Assembly (NCBI RefSeq): GCF_007904085.1
Contig: NZ_CP042326.1
Location: 1,240,001 to 1,304,000, forward strand
Reading direction: 5' to 3'
Origin: Euhalothece natronophila Z-M001
GTDB lineage: Bacteria > Cyanobacteriota > Cyanobacteriia > Cyanobacteriales > Rubidibacteraceae
Length of the DNA stretch: 64,000 nt
This document shows positions 8,977 to 17,502 of this stretch, piece after piece (within the stretch, counting starts at the first letter, position 1; the number at the start of each line of letters is the position of its first letter). The notes under the pieces were generated by a model. It was given only the letters and a program-made list of their open reading frames with translations, had not been told where the DNA came from and made no database searches. A program made the position numbers and the translations under genes.

Positions 8977-10002
8977 TTAACCACCTTTCATTGCTTGTTT
9001 TTTCTCGGCTTTGATATCGCGACTCCCTGCTGCTGCCATTTCCGCATCCAAGAGAGTGCGCCCAGTGGCAGCTAAATATACATCATCTAAACTAGGACGA
9101 GATTGGGAAATGCCAAAAGTCGGCAGGTTGAGATGCGAGAGTTTATTTTCAATATCCGTAATGGCATTACTATGGGGTTCAACCACTAAGTTTAAAGAAT
9201 TTCCTTGTGCGGGATTAATAATCACCTCTCTGACAAAATCAAGGTGGGATAACTGTTCTTTTGCCTTTTCTGCTTCCTCGGTGGGAGTAAATTCTCGAAT
9301 CCGAAGGGTAACGCGATCGCCGCCTAAACGATCTTTTAACTCATTGGGAGTCCCACTGGCAATCACTTTTCCTTGATCAATAATCGCAACGCGATCGGCT
9401 AAGGCATCCACTTCTTCCAAATAATGACTGGTAATTAACACAGTTGTACCAGCATCTCGCAACTTCCTTAAAAAGTCCCACACCACAAAGCGGCTTTCGA
9501 TATCTAATCCCACTGTGGGTTCATCTAACACCAATACCTCTGGCTGATGGAGTAATCCTGCTGCGAGATCAAGGCGTTTTTTCAATCCCCCCGAATATTT
9601 GCCCGTTTTTTGATCAGCATAGTCTTCTAAGCCTAATAAGTTCAATAGTTGGGAAATACGCTCTTGGGCAATGGATTTCGGGATATGATAGAGACTCGCT
9701 TGTAGTTGTAATAATTCCCGTCCCGTGAGAACTTTATCTAAGGCAACTTCCTGTGCCACATAACCTAGCTTACGTCGAGCTATTTTCGGCTGTTCAATAC
9801 TGGAAATGCCTCCCACCTCCACTCGCCCTCCATCAGGCTTAGTTAAGGTGCATAAGCAACGAATCGTCGTGGTTTTTCCTGCCGCATTGGGCCCAAGTAA
9901 GCCAAAAATTTCCCCCGATTCTACTGTAAAGGTAACGTCTTTGACTGCTGTTACCTCACCATAGGATTTTTTCAGATGTTCGATGCAAACAACAGATGTC
10001 AT
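8977..10002 (-). CDS. Daunorubicin-resistance-type ABC ATP-binding protein (DrrA-like)
   Basis: A 341-residue ATPase with Walker A GPNAAGKTTT near residue 38, signature YSGGLKKR near 138, Walker B VLVLDEPTVGLD and H-loop ITSHYLEEVD. The C-terminal ~100 residues, including SRPSLDDVYLAATG, form the regulatory extension of DrrA-like exporters. It is first in a two-gene operon with the permease at 8075-8953. The single unusual point is Ala for Gly in the second half of Walker A (NAAGKT), which is common in this subfamily. Confidence 0.92.
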   Translation of the reverse strand: MTSVVCIEHLKKSYGEVTAVKDVTFTVESGEIFGLLGPNAAGKTTTIRCLCTLTKPDGGRVEVGGISSIEQPKIARRKLGYVAQEVALDKVLTGRELLQLQASLYHIPKSIAQERISQLLNLLGLEDYADQKTGKYSGGLKKRLDLAAGLLHQPEVLVLDEPTVGLDIESRFVVWDFLRKLRDAGTTVLITSHYLEEVDALADRVAIIDQGKVIASGTPNELKDRLGGDRVTLRIREFTPTEEAEKAKEQLSHLDFVREVIINPAQGNSLNLVVEPHSNAITDIENKLSHLNLPTFGISQSRPSLDDVYLAATGRTLLDAEMAAAGSRDIKAEKKQAMKGG

Positions 10003-11064
10003 AAAAGTTCCTACCTAAAAATCTATCTAAGTAGCGCAACAGGACTCCCATTATAGCCGTCAGGCTTAACGGGTAGATGAATTGCGCCAAAAAACTCCGT
10101 CAGGAGATCGTTACACGAGTTGTTAAATCGTGTAGAAACAGTTAAACTGGAATTAGTTAAAGTTCCAAATCCAATGCTTACCCTTTCTTACGAGTATAAG
10201 TTAGAACCAAATCAACTTCAAATTAGTATAATCGAGCAGACCCTCGGTGTTTGCCGAACGGTTTGGAATTATGCTCTTAGAGAAAGAAAGGATTGGATCA
10301 ACTCTCGAAAATCTCCTGTTAACGCTTGTTCCATTGAACAGGAATATATTATCCCTGCTGATGAACCTTATCCGAGTTATTCAAGGCAAGCAAAAGCCTT
10401 AACGGATGCTAAAAAAGAGAGCGAACGGTTGAAGTCAGTTAATGCTCAAGTCCTTCAACAAGTTTTGAGAACTTTGGACAGGGCTTTCTCTGATATGAAA
10501 TCTAGAGGGTTCGGTTTTCCTAGATTTAAGAACAAGTATCGTTTAAGGTCTTATCTGATTCCTCAGCTAAAGGGAGAGGTATTAAAAGGAAATCAGATTA
10601 AATTACCTCAATTAGGTTGGGTTAGATTCAGAAAATCTAGAGACATCCCAGAAGGATTTGAAATTAAACAAGCCAGAGTGATCCGAAAAGCCTCTGGTTA
10701 TTTCGTCATGTTATCCCTTCAACTAAATGTGGATGTTCCTCAACCCTTCCCTCATGGACACCCAAGAGGGTTAGACTTGGGCTTTGACAAATTTGTTGCG
10801 ACTTCTGATGGTTTAGAAGTGAAACGACCTCGGTTCTTGAAGTCCCTTCAACGCAAGTTAAAATTACTGCAACGAAGGCTTAAGAACAAAAAGAAAGGGT
10901 CGAATAACCGCCAGAAACTAAACAGAAAGATAGCAAGAGTTCACCAACGTATCTCTGATGCTCGTAAAGATTGGCACTTCAAACTTGCTAATCAATTGTG
11001 CGATGAAGCAGGGATGATCTTTGTCGAAGATATTAACTTTCGTTCATGGCAAAGAGGGATGCTG

Positions 11065-12350
11065 CTCACGGGGTGACAATCGTGTTGTAATCGCCTCAAG
11101 CGCTGACGTAGATAGCCTTTTATAATAAACAGATCAGGCTGCGCGATCACGCTAACTGTGCGATCGCAGAAACCAAAATGAACTTAAAAAATGCTACCAA
11201 AATTATATCGCAATCACCTTGCTAATCGACTCACTCGTGCCCAATTATTAAGCCTAGAAATCTGGGTATGGCTGTTACAAGTTCATAAAAATGTGAAAAT
11301 CGAAAAACTAGCTGCGTACTATCCTTTACCGATTAAGTATGAAAGTCGTCGCCGTCGTCTTCAAAGATTTCTAGTGCTTCCTTCCCTGTCCATGGCCCTA
11401 ATTTGGTTTCCAATCATTAAAGAAATTATTAAACTCATTCACCCAAGTAATCAACCTCTTTACTTAGCTTTAGACAGAACGCAGTGGCAAGATAAAAACT
11501 TGTTTGTTGTCGCCTTCATTCATCAGAAACGAGCTCTTCCCATTTATTGGCAATTTTTATCAAAGAAAGGAGCCAGTAATTTAAAAGAACAAAAAGCTTT
11601 ACTCAAACCGATTTTGAAACTTCTGAGAGGTTATCGATTAATCATTTTAGGAGACCGTGAATTTCATAGCATCGAGCTGGCTAAATGGTTACGGAGAGAG
11701 AAAGTGGGCTTTGTTCTGCGTCAGAAAAAAGACCGAAACATTCAAGTCAAAGGAAAAGATTGTCAATCTCTTAGTTGCTTCGACTTTCAACCAGGAGACT
11801 CTCATTTCTTTCCTAATATAAAAGTGGGTAAAAACGGATTCGGTCAATTTTCTGTTGCCGTTAAATGGAAAAAGAAATACCGAGGAAGTGTCGAAAAAGA
11901 GCCTTGGTATCTTCTGACTAATCTTCCCGATCTCGACTCGGCAATCAAAGCTTATCAAAAGCGTATGGGAATCGAAGCCATGTTTAAGGATTGTAAGATC
12001 GGAGGTTATAATTTAGAAGGCTCTAAGGCTTCAGTCAAAAGACTAAGTAATTTGGTTTTGTTGTGCGCGATCGCGTACACGGTCTCCAGTTTAAAGGGGC
12101 AATCCATTCGGTTCAAAGGTCAACAAGAATATCTTGGTCGTCTGAGAACAGTGAAGCAAAAAATGACGAAAAATAGTAATTTCTTAATCGGCTTATATGG
12201 TCAAACTTGGATCATCACTCAGATTTTTGTCAAAGATTGGGTAGAAGAATTGATGAGTCTTAATCGCAATAAGTTTCCCTTTTATCAGAAAGGGTTAAGA
12301 GCTATGGAACTTATACAGCAAGGGGCTTAAGCCAGTCGTCACCCCTTGAG
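11065..12350 (+). mobile_element. IS4-family insertion sequence (1286 bp) with 9-bp target duplication
   Basis: The inserted DNA is bounded by imperfect terminal inverted repeats: the left end reads CTCACGGGGTGACAATCG and the complement of the right end reads CTCAAGGGGTGACGACTG. The sequence GGGATGCTG occurs immediately outside both ends (11056-11064 and 12351-12359), a 9-bp target site duplication. The element carries one transposase gene. Intact ends, an intact open reading frame and a perfect duplication suggest a recent insertion. Confidence 0.93.
11191..12330 (+). CDS. IS4-family DDE transposase
   Basis: A 379-residue transposase. The first catalytic Asp is in LALDRTQWQ near residue 94 and the second in IILGDREFHS near 155. 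The catalytic Glu lies in the YREK signature of the IS4 family: Y-x2-R-x3-E-x6-K matches YQKRMGIEAMFKDCK near 255-270. The reading frame is complete, so the element could be mobile. The subgroup within IS4 is uncertain; a 9-bp duplication would suit an IS4Sa-like group. Confidence 0.9.
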   Translation: MLPKLYRNHLANRLTRAQLLSLEIWVWLLQVHKNVKIEKLAAYYPLPIKYESRRRRLQRFLVLPSLSMALIWFPIIKEIIKLIHPSNQPLYLALDRTQWQDKNLFVVAFIHQKRALPIYWQFLSKKGASNLKEQKALLKPILKLLRGYRLIILGDREFHSIELAKWLRREKVGFVLRQKKDRNIQVKGKDCQSLSCFDFQPGDSHFFPNIKVGKNGFGQFSVAVKWKKKYRGSVEKEPWYLLTNLPDLDSAIKAYQKRMGIEAMFKDCKIGGYNLEGSKASVKRLSNLVLLCAIAYTVSSLKGQSIRFKGQQEYLGRLRTVKQKMTKNSNFLIGLYGQTWIITQIFVKDWVEELMSLNRNKFPFYQKGLRAMELIQQGA

Positions 12351-12659
12351 GGGATGCTGTCTAAGCAGGCGGCGGATGCTGGCTTTGGTCAGTTTGTAAA
12401 CATCTTGGAGTGGGTCTGTTGGAAAAGGGATGTTTACTTTGCCAAAGTTGACAAAGATGGCACTTCCCAAGAATGTAGCCAGTGTGGAGCGCATACTGGT
12501 AAGAAGACTCTAGATGTAAGAGTTCATCATTGTCCTGAATGCGGTTACATTGGTTCAAGAGATGTGGTGAGTGCTGAAGTGATTAGAAATCGAGGACTCT
12601 CCGACCTCGGGCAGGGGTTAGAGAATAAACAAATTGCCTGTGGAGGCGATCTGACGGGG

Positions 12660-12756
12660 ATGGAGGCAACTTCGTCTAGTCAAGAGCCTGAAGCAGGAAA
12701 CCTAGTCGCAAGGCTAGGAATCTCCCGTCATAGCGCGTAGCGTTTGACGGGGGAGG
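12660..12756 (+). ncRNA. Putative omega RNA / right-end guide RNA scaffold of the IS605-type element
   Basis: In tnpB elements the guide (omega) RNA overlaps the 3' end of tnpB and runs to the right end of the element. Here the stop codon of tnpB lies in the loop of a hairpin (CCCGTCA...TGACGGG), followed by GGGAGGATG at the expected right end. The boundary and expression are inferred from family knowledge, not demonstrated. Confidence 0.45.
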
Positions 12757-12804
12757 ATGTCAAACAAATATTAAGCATCTGCTCTTATCTTAATGCACGA
12801 CTTT

Positions 12805-12878
12805 TTGTTTGTCCTTTGTTGTTTGTCCCTTGTCCTTCGTCCTTGGTTGTTTGTAAGCCAATGACTAATGACTAATGT
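12805..12878. repeat. Heptanucleotide repeat cluster downstream of fur
   Basis: Units of the type GTTTGTC/CTTTGTC/CTTCGTC occur on the left and AATGACT/AATGACT on the right of a TTGTAAGCC spacer. It is the inverse arrangement of the cluster at 1541-1616. It ends at the fur stop codon. Confidence 0.75.
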
Positions 12879-13465
12879 TAATTGTCTTCAGAAGATTCCG
12901 TTTCAGCGATTTCTTGTTCAATTTCTTCAATATCTCGATTGGGATCACTTTCGGAAATAGCGCGAGTACAAGCCCAATTACTTGGAAGGGCTGAGGGCCA
13001 CCCCATGCGAATTGCCTCAGGGCAAATGGTCATAATGGTTAATTGACAGTCAATGAGTTGTAATCCTTCTTTTTCTGCTTGTTTCAGGCTTTGTTTCAGC
13101 ACTGAATCATTATTAAATTCAAGGGTGCGATTACACTGAATGCAGACAATATGATGGTGATGGTGGGGATGGGGACGGTTTAATTCATAGTGTTTGTGTC
13201 CCTCCGCTAATTCTAACTCGCGCAGAATCCCCATGCGCGTCATTAATTTCACACTGCGATAGATAGTGGAGAGACTAATTTCTTCCCCGCGCTTTTGTAA
13301 AAGGTGAAATAACTCTTCAGCACTGAGATGGTGTCCTCGGGGGAGATTTTGAAAGACATGGAGAATTGTCTCTCGTTGGGGGGTAAGCCGCCATCCTCGG
13401 GAGTTGAGTTCTGCCTTCAGGGAAGAAGAACTATAGGGTTGCCTAACCATAAGTTTTTTTGGCAA
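12878..13465 (-). CDS. fur: Ferric uptake regulator FurA
   Basis: A 195-residue Fur-family repressor. The winged-helix domain (~15-95) contains GWRLTPQRETIL and SLSTIYRSVKLM. The metal-binding part has the histidine-rich PHPHHHHHIVCIQC segment near 100-115 and the C-terminal CPEAIRMGWPSALPSNWACTR typical of cyanobacterial FurA. With Fe2+ as corepressor it controls iron uptake genes and links iron to redox status. The protein carries an extra acidic tail of ~30 residues (many E and D) after the usual end of the family. Three TATTGTCA-type motifs in the upstream DNA may be autoregulatory. Confidence 0.9.
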   Translation of the reverse strand: MPKKLMVRQPYSSSSLKAELNSRGWRLTPQRETILHVFQNLPRGHHLSAEELFHLLQKRGEEISLSTIYRSVKLMTRMGILRELELAEGHKHYELNRPHPHHHHHIVCIQCNRTLEFNNDSVLKQSLKQAEKEGLQLIDCQLTIMTICPEAIRMGWPSALPSNWACTRAISESDPNRDIEEIEQEIAETESSEDN

Positions 13466-13560
13466 TAAATGCGATATATTGACAATAATACTTTATTAAT
13501 GAATAGATTTGCAACTATTGTCATCTATTGATAATTAAGTGCAATAATTTCTATTGTCAT
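13466..13560 (-). promoter_or_regulatory. fur upstream region with TATTGTCA motifs
   Basis: The DNA upstream of fur is very AT-rich. CTATTGTCAT occurs at 13515-13524 and again at 13551-13560, and its reverse core TGACAATA at 13480-13487. ATTGATAAT lies between them. These resemble half-sites of Fur boxes (ATTATC/GATAAT hexamers) but no full 19-bp box is present, so the assignment as an autoregulatory region is tentative. Confidence 0.4.
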
Positions 13561-13654
13561 TGGTCATTTGTCATTTGTCATTTGTCATTCGTCCTTCGTC
13601 CTTCGTCCTTTGTCATTCGTCATTCGTCATTCGTCATTTGTCATTCGTCCTTTG
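13557..13654. repeat. Tandem heptanucleotide array (about 14 units)
   Basis: The array consists of consecutive 7-bp units alternating among GTCATTT, GTCATTC, GTCCTTC and GTCCTTT with no spacers. Two frames are open through it, producing repetitive peptides rich in SFVI, which are artefacts. It lies between the fur promoter and the 3' end of moaA. Confidence 0.9.
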
Positions 13655-13706
13655 CATTTGGCATAAGAAATTCTCCATCTCCCTTGTCTCCCCATCCCCT
13701 CAGCGA

Positions 13707-14696
13707 TTATCCGCCAATTTGCGACATCGTCCGAGTATAAGTACCTGTGGTTGTCCCCTTATCCCGTTCTTTAAAGTTAATCTCGGGTTTAATGTCAAGA
13801 AGATAATTGACTTGATCTCGCAATTGGGCAAAATTCGGACTCTTACGCAATTGAGATTTGAGGTCAAGTTGTTCTTGTTCGTTGAGTAAGCAGGGACGAA
13901 GCCAGCCGTCTGCGGAGAGGCGCATCCGATTACAGTTATCACAGAAGCATTCTGACATTTGGGAAATAAAGCCTAAAGTTCCCTTTGCCCCTGGGATTTG
14001 AAACACATCGGCGGGTCCATTTCCTGTGACCGTACCACTGTCTAAGCCCCACCGTTGCCGAATGTCTTGTCGGATTTCTTCTGAGGGAATCCATGCGCGA
14101 TCACGCTCTAACTCCCAATTCCCAATGGGCATAAATTCAATAAATCGCACGTGCCAATTTTTCTCAAATGTGAGAGCGGCTAAGTCTAAAATTTCGGTAT
14201 CATTGACCCCAGGAATCACAACAACATTCAATTTTAAGGGGTCAAACCCCACCTCATGAGCGGCTAAAATGCCATTCCAAGTTTGTTGCCAGCGACTGCG
14301 CCCATTATTCCCAATAATACTATCAAACTGTTCGGGGTTGAGAGAATCCAAACTAATATTAATCCGTTTCAGTCCAGCATCATAAAGGGGTTGCGCCAAT
14401 TTTTCCAATAGAAACGCATTGGTACTCAGGGCTAAATCTTCCGTTTCGGGTAATGCTGCAATCGCTTCCACAATCTCGACAATATCAGGGCGTAGTAACG
14501 GTTCGCCCCCTGTTAAGCGAAACTTATTAAACCCAAGGGGAATAAAGACTTCTTTTAAGAGGGTAATAATCTCATCCTTGGTTAGGAAGTTCTCTTCAAG
14601 AAGATAATCTAATTCTGCCCCACTGGGCATACAATACTGACAGCGAAAATTACAGCGATCAATTAAACTAATCCGAAGGTAATCAATAACAGGCAT
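13707..14696 (-). CDS. moaA: GTP 3',8-cyclase MoaA (molybdenum cofactor biosynthesis)
   Basis: A 329-residue radical-SAM enzyme that rearranges GTP to 3',8-cyclo-GTP, the first step of molybdopterin synthesis. The N-terminal cluster motif is CNFRCQYC (near residue 15-22), the SAM-binding GGEPL follows near 63, and the C-terminal second cluster uses [10 protein letters not shown] and the later Cys in LRPCL. The protein ends ...SQIGG, the functional C-terminal double glycine. No other moa gene is in the window. Length and motifs are complete. Confidence 0.95.
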   Translation of the reverse strand: MPVIDYLRISLIDRCNFRCQYCMPSGAELDYLLEENFLTKDEIITLLKEVFIPLGFNKFRLTGGEPLLRPDIVEIVEAIAALPETEDLALSTNAFLLEKLAQPLYDAGLKRINISLDSLNPEQFDSIIGNNGRSRWQQTWNGILAAHEVGFDPLKLNVVVIPGVNDTEILDLAALTFEKNWHVRFIEFMPIGNWELERDRAWIPSEEIRQDIRQRWGLDSGTVTGNGPADVFQIPGAKGTLGFISQMSECFCDNCNRMRLSADGWLRPCLLNEQEQLDLKSQLRKSPNFAQLRDQVNYLLDIKPEINFKERDKGTTTGTYTRTMSQIGG

Positions 14697-14743
14697 AGAT
14701 ATTTTTCAATCTTTATTGATTGATTCATTCTGTTTCCCCTATT

Positions 14744-15238
14744 TTAAGTCGTCATTTCCCAAATTAGATTCTCTTCCGTCAAAAAATCATAACTAAAATG
14801 ATCCACTTCATTGGTATCACTGAGTTCTAAATTGTAGAAATTGATGATTTCATCTTCTTCAAAATAGGGGCCCGCGTGCCAAGTTCCTTTATGGAGTTTA
14901 ATAAAACAGTTGCCTGGAATTTGAAAGGCTTTTAATTGGCTGACATCAGGCTTAGAATTACTGCTTGGTGGGGCAACTGCTAATAACCAACTTTTTCCCT
15001 CTAAAGCGCCTAAACATTGGGTACACAATTGATGGCGGGTAATTTTATGAAATCGTTTCCCCCGTTTTTGGAGTTGCATAATATAAAAGCGCGGCGTTCC
15101 CTGACTCAAGTCTAATTTTGCATCAGTTTCGTCAAAGGGTTTACCATCTTGGGAGGGCAACACTAAATCCCCATAGGGGGCAAAATTTTCTCCTGTAATT
15201 GCTTCGATTTTTAAAGTTTGTAGCGTGGATTGCGTCAT
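14744..15238 (-). CDS. allA: Ureidoglycolate lyase family protein (AllA)
   Basis: A 164-residue cupin-type protein matching ureidoglycolate lyase, which splits ureidoglycolate to glyoxylate and urea at the end of purine (allantoin) breakdown. Supporting segments are the N-terminal EAITGENFAPYGDLV, the HKITRHQLCTQCLGALEGKSW region and the C-terminal KLHKGTWHAGPYF. It starts 3 bp after the stop of the fused peptide-ABC ATPase gene, so both are probably cotranscribed. No other allantoin genes are in the window, so a different but related substrate is possible. Confidence 0.82.
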   Translation of the reverse strand: MTQSTLQTLKIEAITGENFAPYGDLVLPSQDGKPFDETDAKLDLSQGTPRFYIMQLQKRGKRFHKITRHQLCTQCLGALEGKSWLLAVAPPSSNSKPDVSQLKAFQIPGNCFIKLHKGTWHAGPYFEEDEIINFYNLELSDTNEVDHFSYDFLTEENLIWEMTT

Positions 15239-15241
15239 AAT

Positions 15242-17083
15242 TTAAGAGACTAAAAATTTCTTTTCAATGCTGGGAATAGCATCAATCAGTTGTCGCGTGT
15301 AATCACTTCCTGGCGTTTTATAAATGGTTTCTGCTTTCCCAATTTCTTCGATTTTCCCTTTGTTCATCACCATAACGCGATCGCTGATAAATTTCACCAC
15401 ACTTAAGTCATGGGAAATGAAAATATAGGTTAACTCAAACTCTTCTTGTAATTCTTTGAGTAAGTTCAAAACTTGCGCTTGGACTGACACATCTAACGCT
15501 GAAACCGACTCATCACAGATGATAAACTCAGGATTAAGGGCAAGGGCACGGGCGACACAAATTCGTTGCCGTTGTCCGCCAGAAAACTCATGGGGATAGC
15601 GTTTAATATCATCCGCACTTAAGCCCACTCTTTCTAAGAGATACACCACTCGCTCTTTCCGTTGCCTTGCATTCTGATACCGTTTATGAATGGTGAGGGG
15701 CTCAAGAATCGTTTTGCCAATTGTAAGACGAGGATTAAGGGAATTATAGGGGTTTTGGAAGACAATCTGCATCTGACGGCGGAGATGGCGCAGTTGTTTT
15801 CCGCTTAAGTGAGTAATATCGTTCCGATTAAAGCGAATTTTTCCTTGGAGAGGATCAATTAACCGTAAAATTGCCCGAGCTAAGGTGGATTTTCCACAGC
15901 CTGATTCTCCCACTAAACCTAAAGTTTCGCCACGATAAACGGTAAATGATACCCCATTGACAGCCATTGCATATCGCTTCCGTTTACCAAAAACCCCTTT
16001 GATTGGAAATCCTACTTGTAAGTTTTGGACGGTTAACAGTGGCGCACTATTGATACTGGTATCCACAGATAAGGAATCATCATTTTTGTCTTCTGAATTA
16101 TCCCAAGTTTGAACTTGAACTGGAGGTTCTGGCTTCGTGTCTGTTTGACCATTCAGAAAGTCAGCAACTGTGGGCAGATAATCAACTTGTTGATCTAAAC
16201 GAGGGCGACAGGCGAGTAAGCCTTTAGTATAAGGATGTTGAGGATCCGAAAAAATGCTACGAATGTCCCCAGACTCGACAATTTTTCCCTGATACATCAC
16301 TGCCACTTCATCTGCTATTTCAGCAACAACCCCTAAGTCATGGGTAATAAATAACATGGACATTCCTCTTGCTTGAGACAGTTCTCGCAAAAGGTCTAAA
16401 ATGGTTTTCTGAACGGTAACATCAAGCGCCGTCGTGGGTTCGTCTGCAATTAATAAGGTAGGATTACAGGAAATCGCGATCGCAATCATGACCCGTTGCA
16501 GTTGCCCGCCAGACAGTTGATGAGGATACCGTTCGAGAAAGGTTCGTTTATACTCATTAATCTGGCGATTGACTTCTACTTCTGAGAGAGTATTATCTTC
16601 TATGAGGGCTGTTTCTTTTAATTCTTCATCGGAGGGAATGAGTTTTACCTCTTGTAGTCTGGCAGTGGCTTGTCGTCTAGCTTCACTAGGGGAGACACTT
16701 TGATGTTGTAAAATCGCTTCTGTAATTTGAAAACCAATGGTATAAACAGGATTAAGGGAACTCATGGGCTCTTGAAAAATCATGGCTATCTTCCCACCCC
16801 GATATTGTCGTCGTTGCGTTTCAGGAAGGGCAAGAAGATTAACGGCGCTTTTTTCCTCAGGGGGACGAAAATAAATTTCACCACTGCTGACTCGCCCAGG
16901 ATTAGGAATTAAGCCCATTAAGCCTAAAGCAGTAACTGATTTTCCTGATCCTGATTCTCCCACTAAACCGAGGGTTTTACCTTTCGGGATAGTAAAGTTA
17001 ATCCCATTCACGGCAATCAAATGTTGTTCTTCTGGGAAAAACTCAATTTTCAGGTTACGAACATCAATCACTGCGTCTTCCAT
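15242..17083 (-). CDS. Peptide/nickel-type ABC transporter ATPase, two fused ATP-binding domains (DppD-DppF-like)
   Basis: A 613-residue protein with two complete ATP-binding cassettes. The first has Walker A GESGSGKSVT near 42, signature LSGGQLQR and Walker B LLIADEPTTALD. The second has GESGCGKST near 390, signature FSGGQRQR and FIICDESVSALD. Each contains the oligopeptide-family segments for PVYTIG or NPYNSLNPR. A linker of ~50 polar residues joins them. Such double ATPases energise dipeptide, oligopeptide or glutathione importers; permeases and binding proteins are not in the window and must be elsewhere. Coupled with allA downstream. Confidence 0.92.
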   Translation of the reverse strand: MEDAVIDVRNLKIEFFPEEQHLIAVNGINFTIPKGKTLGLVGESGSGKSVTALGLMGLIPNPGRVSSGEIYFRPPEEKSAVNLLALPETQRRQYRGGKIAMIFQEPMSSLNPVYTIGFQITEAILQHQSVSPSEARRQATARLQEVKLIPSDEELKETALIEDNTLSEVEVNRQINEYKRTFLERYPHQLSGGQLQRVMIAIAISCNPTLLIADEPTTALDVTVQKTILDLLRELSQARGMSMLFITHDLGVVAEIADEVAVMYQGKIVESGDIRSIFSDPQHPYTKGLLACRPRLDQQVDYLPTVADFLNGQTDTKPEPPVQVQTWDNSEDKNDDSLSVDTSINSAPLLTVQNLQVGFPIKGVFGKRKRYAMAVNGVSFTVYRGETLGLVGESGCGKSTLARAILRLIDPLQGKIRFNRNDITHLSGKQLRHLRRQMQIVFQNPYNSLNPRLTIGKTILEPLTIHKRYQNARQRKERVVYLLERVGLSADDIKRYPHEFSGGQRQRICVARALALNPEFIICDESVSALDVSVQAQVLNLLKELQEEFELTYIFISHDLSVVKFISDRVMVMNKGKIEEIGKAETIYKTPGSDYTRQLIDAIPSIEKKFLVS

Positions 17084-17213
17084 AATTTTCTCCTAAGTCT
17101 CGTATTATTGTCCAATTCTATCGCTCTAACAGAACCTTGGGTTCATAGGTTATTAACATAAGACGGACAATCAAATCTTCATAAATCTTTACATTAAAAT
17201 CCTCATTTTGTAT

Positions 17214-17241
17214 TTGTTTATACAGAATTGTGTGGTATACT
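17214..17241 (+). promoter_or_regulatory. Sigma-70-type promoter of the 66-aa gene
   Basis: TTGTTT (17214-17219) and TATACT (17236-17241) are separated by 16 bp, and the -10 is preceded by TGTGG. The gene starts 52 bp downstream of the -10. Confidence 0.55.
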
Positions 17242-17293
17242 GATTCTAGAAGGTAAAAAAAACTTTAAAAAACCTAGATAAAGGAGGTTCGCT

Positions 17294-17494
17294 ATGTCTG
17301 CTGAACAACAAGCTCGCGCTCTCATGATGCGTCACCACAAAATGATTAAAAACCGTCAACAATCTATGCTCGGACGTGCTACCTCTGAAATTGGTCTTGA
17401 TGTGGATGCTAGCCAATACTGGAGCCATATTCAAGGAAAACCCAACCCTAGCTTCCGTGAGTCCTATGATCGTTCTGGTAGTGCCTCCAGCTAA
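17294..17494 (+). CDS. Small conserved hypothetical protein (66 aa)
   Basis: A 66-residue soluble protein with a basic, methionine- and histidine-rich N-terminal helix (ALMMRHHKMIKNRQQSML) and an acidic/aromatic middle (DVDASQYWSHIQGKP), ending PSFRESYDRSGSASS. The ATG follows an excellent ribosome binding site (AAGGAGG, 17281-17287) and a good promoter, which argues for real and strong expression. I do not recognise the family, although the composition looks like a conserved cyanobacterial small protein. It is encoded opposite to the surrounding minus-strand genes. Confidence 0.75.
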   Translation: MSAEQQARALMMRHHKMIKNRQQSMLGRATSEIGLDVDASQYWSHIQGKPNPSFRESYDRSGSASS

Positions 17495-17502
17495 ATTTAG
17501 AC

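Larger units (their letters stand above)
10174..12740 (+). pseudogene. tnpB: tnpB (RNA-guided nuclease of IS605 type), split by an insertion sequence
   Basis: The two halves, 10174-11064 and 12360-12740, lie in the same frame once the inserted element and one copy of the 9-bp duplication are removed. They then give a normal-length TnpB of 423 residues. The three RuvC acidic positions are visible: Asp in RGLDLGFDKF and Glu in FVEDINF in the first half, Asp in GSRDVVSAE in the second. The zinc ribbon CSQCGAHT...CPECG is also in the second half. The start at ATG 10174 gives the typical MLTLSYEYKLEPN N-terminus; a TTG at 10120 is possible. No domain is degenerate otherwise, so the disruption looks recent. 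Confidence 0.9.
10050..12765 (+). mobile_element. IS200/IS605-family element, tnpB-only (IS1341-type), interrupted
   Basis: The element contains only a tnpB gene, with no tnpA visible nearby. The ends are assigned loosely: a small hairpin (CCGT/ACGG, 10057-10072) marks the left side, and a stronger hairpin (CCCGTCA paired with TGACGGG, 12724-12751) marks the right side just past the tnpB stop. Members of this family have subterminal hairpins rather than terminal inverted repeats and make no target duplication. The element is inactive because an IS4-type element has inserted into tnpB. Confidence 0.75.

Noticed and set aside
13557-13654. CRISPR array
   Set aside because: The repeat unit is 7 bp and contiguous, with no unique spacers and no cas genes in the window.
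13528-13889. Plus-strand open frames of 70 and 111 codons near moaA
   Set aside because: They are produced by the heptanucleotide array (repeated SFVI peptides) and by the opposite strand of moaA.
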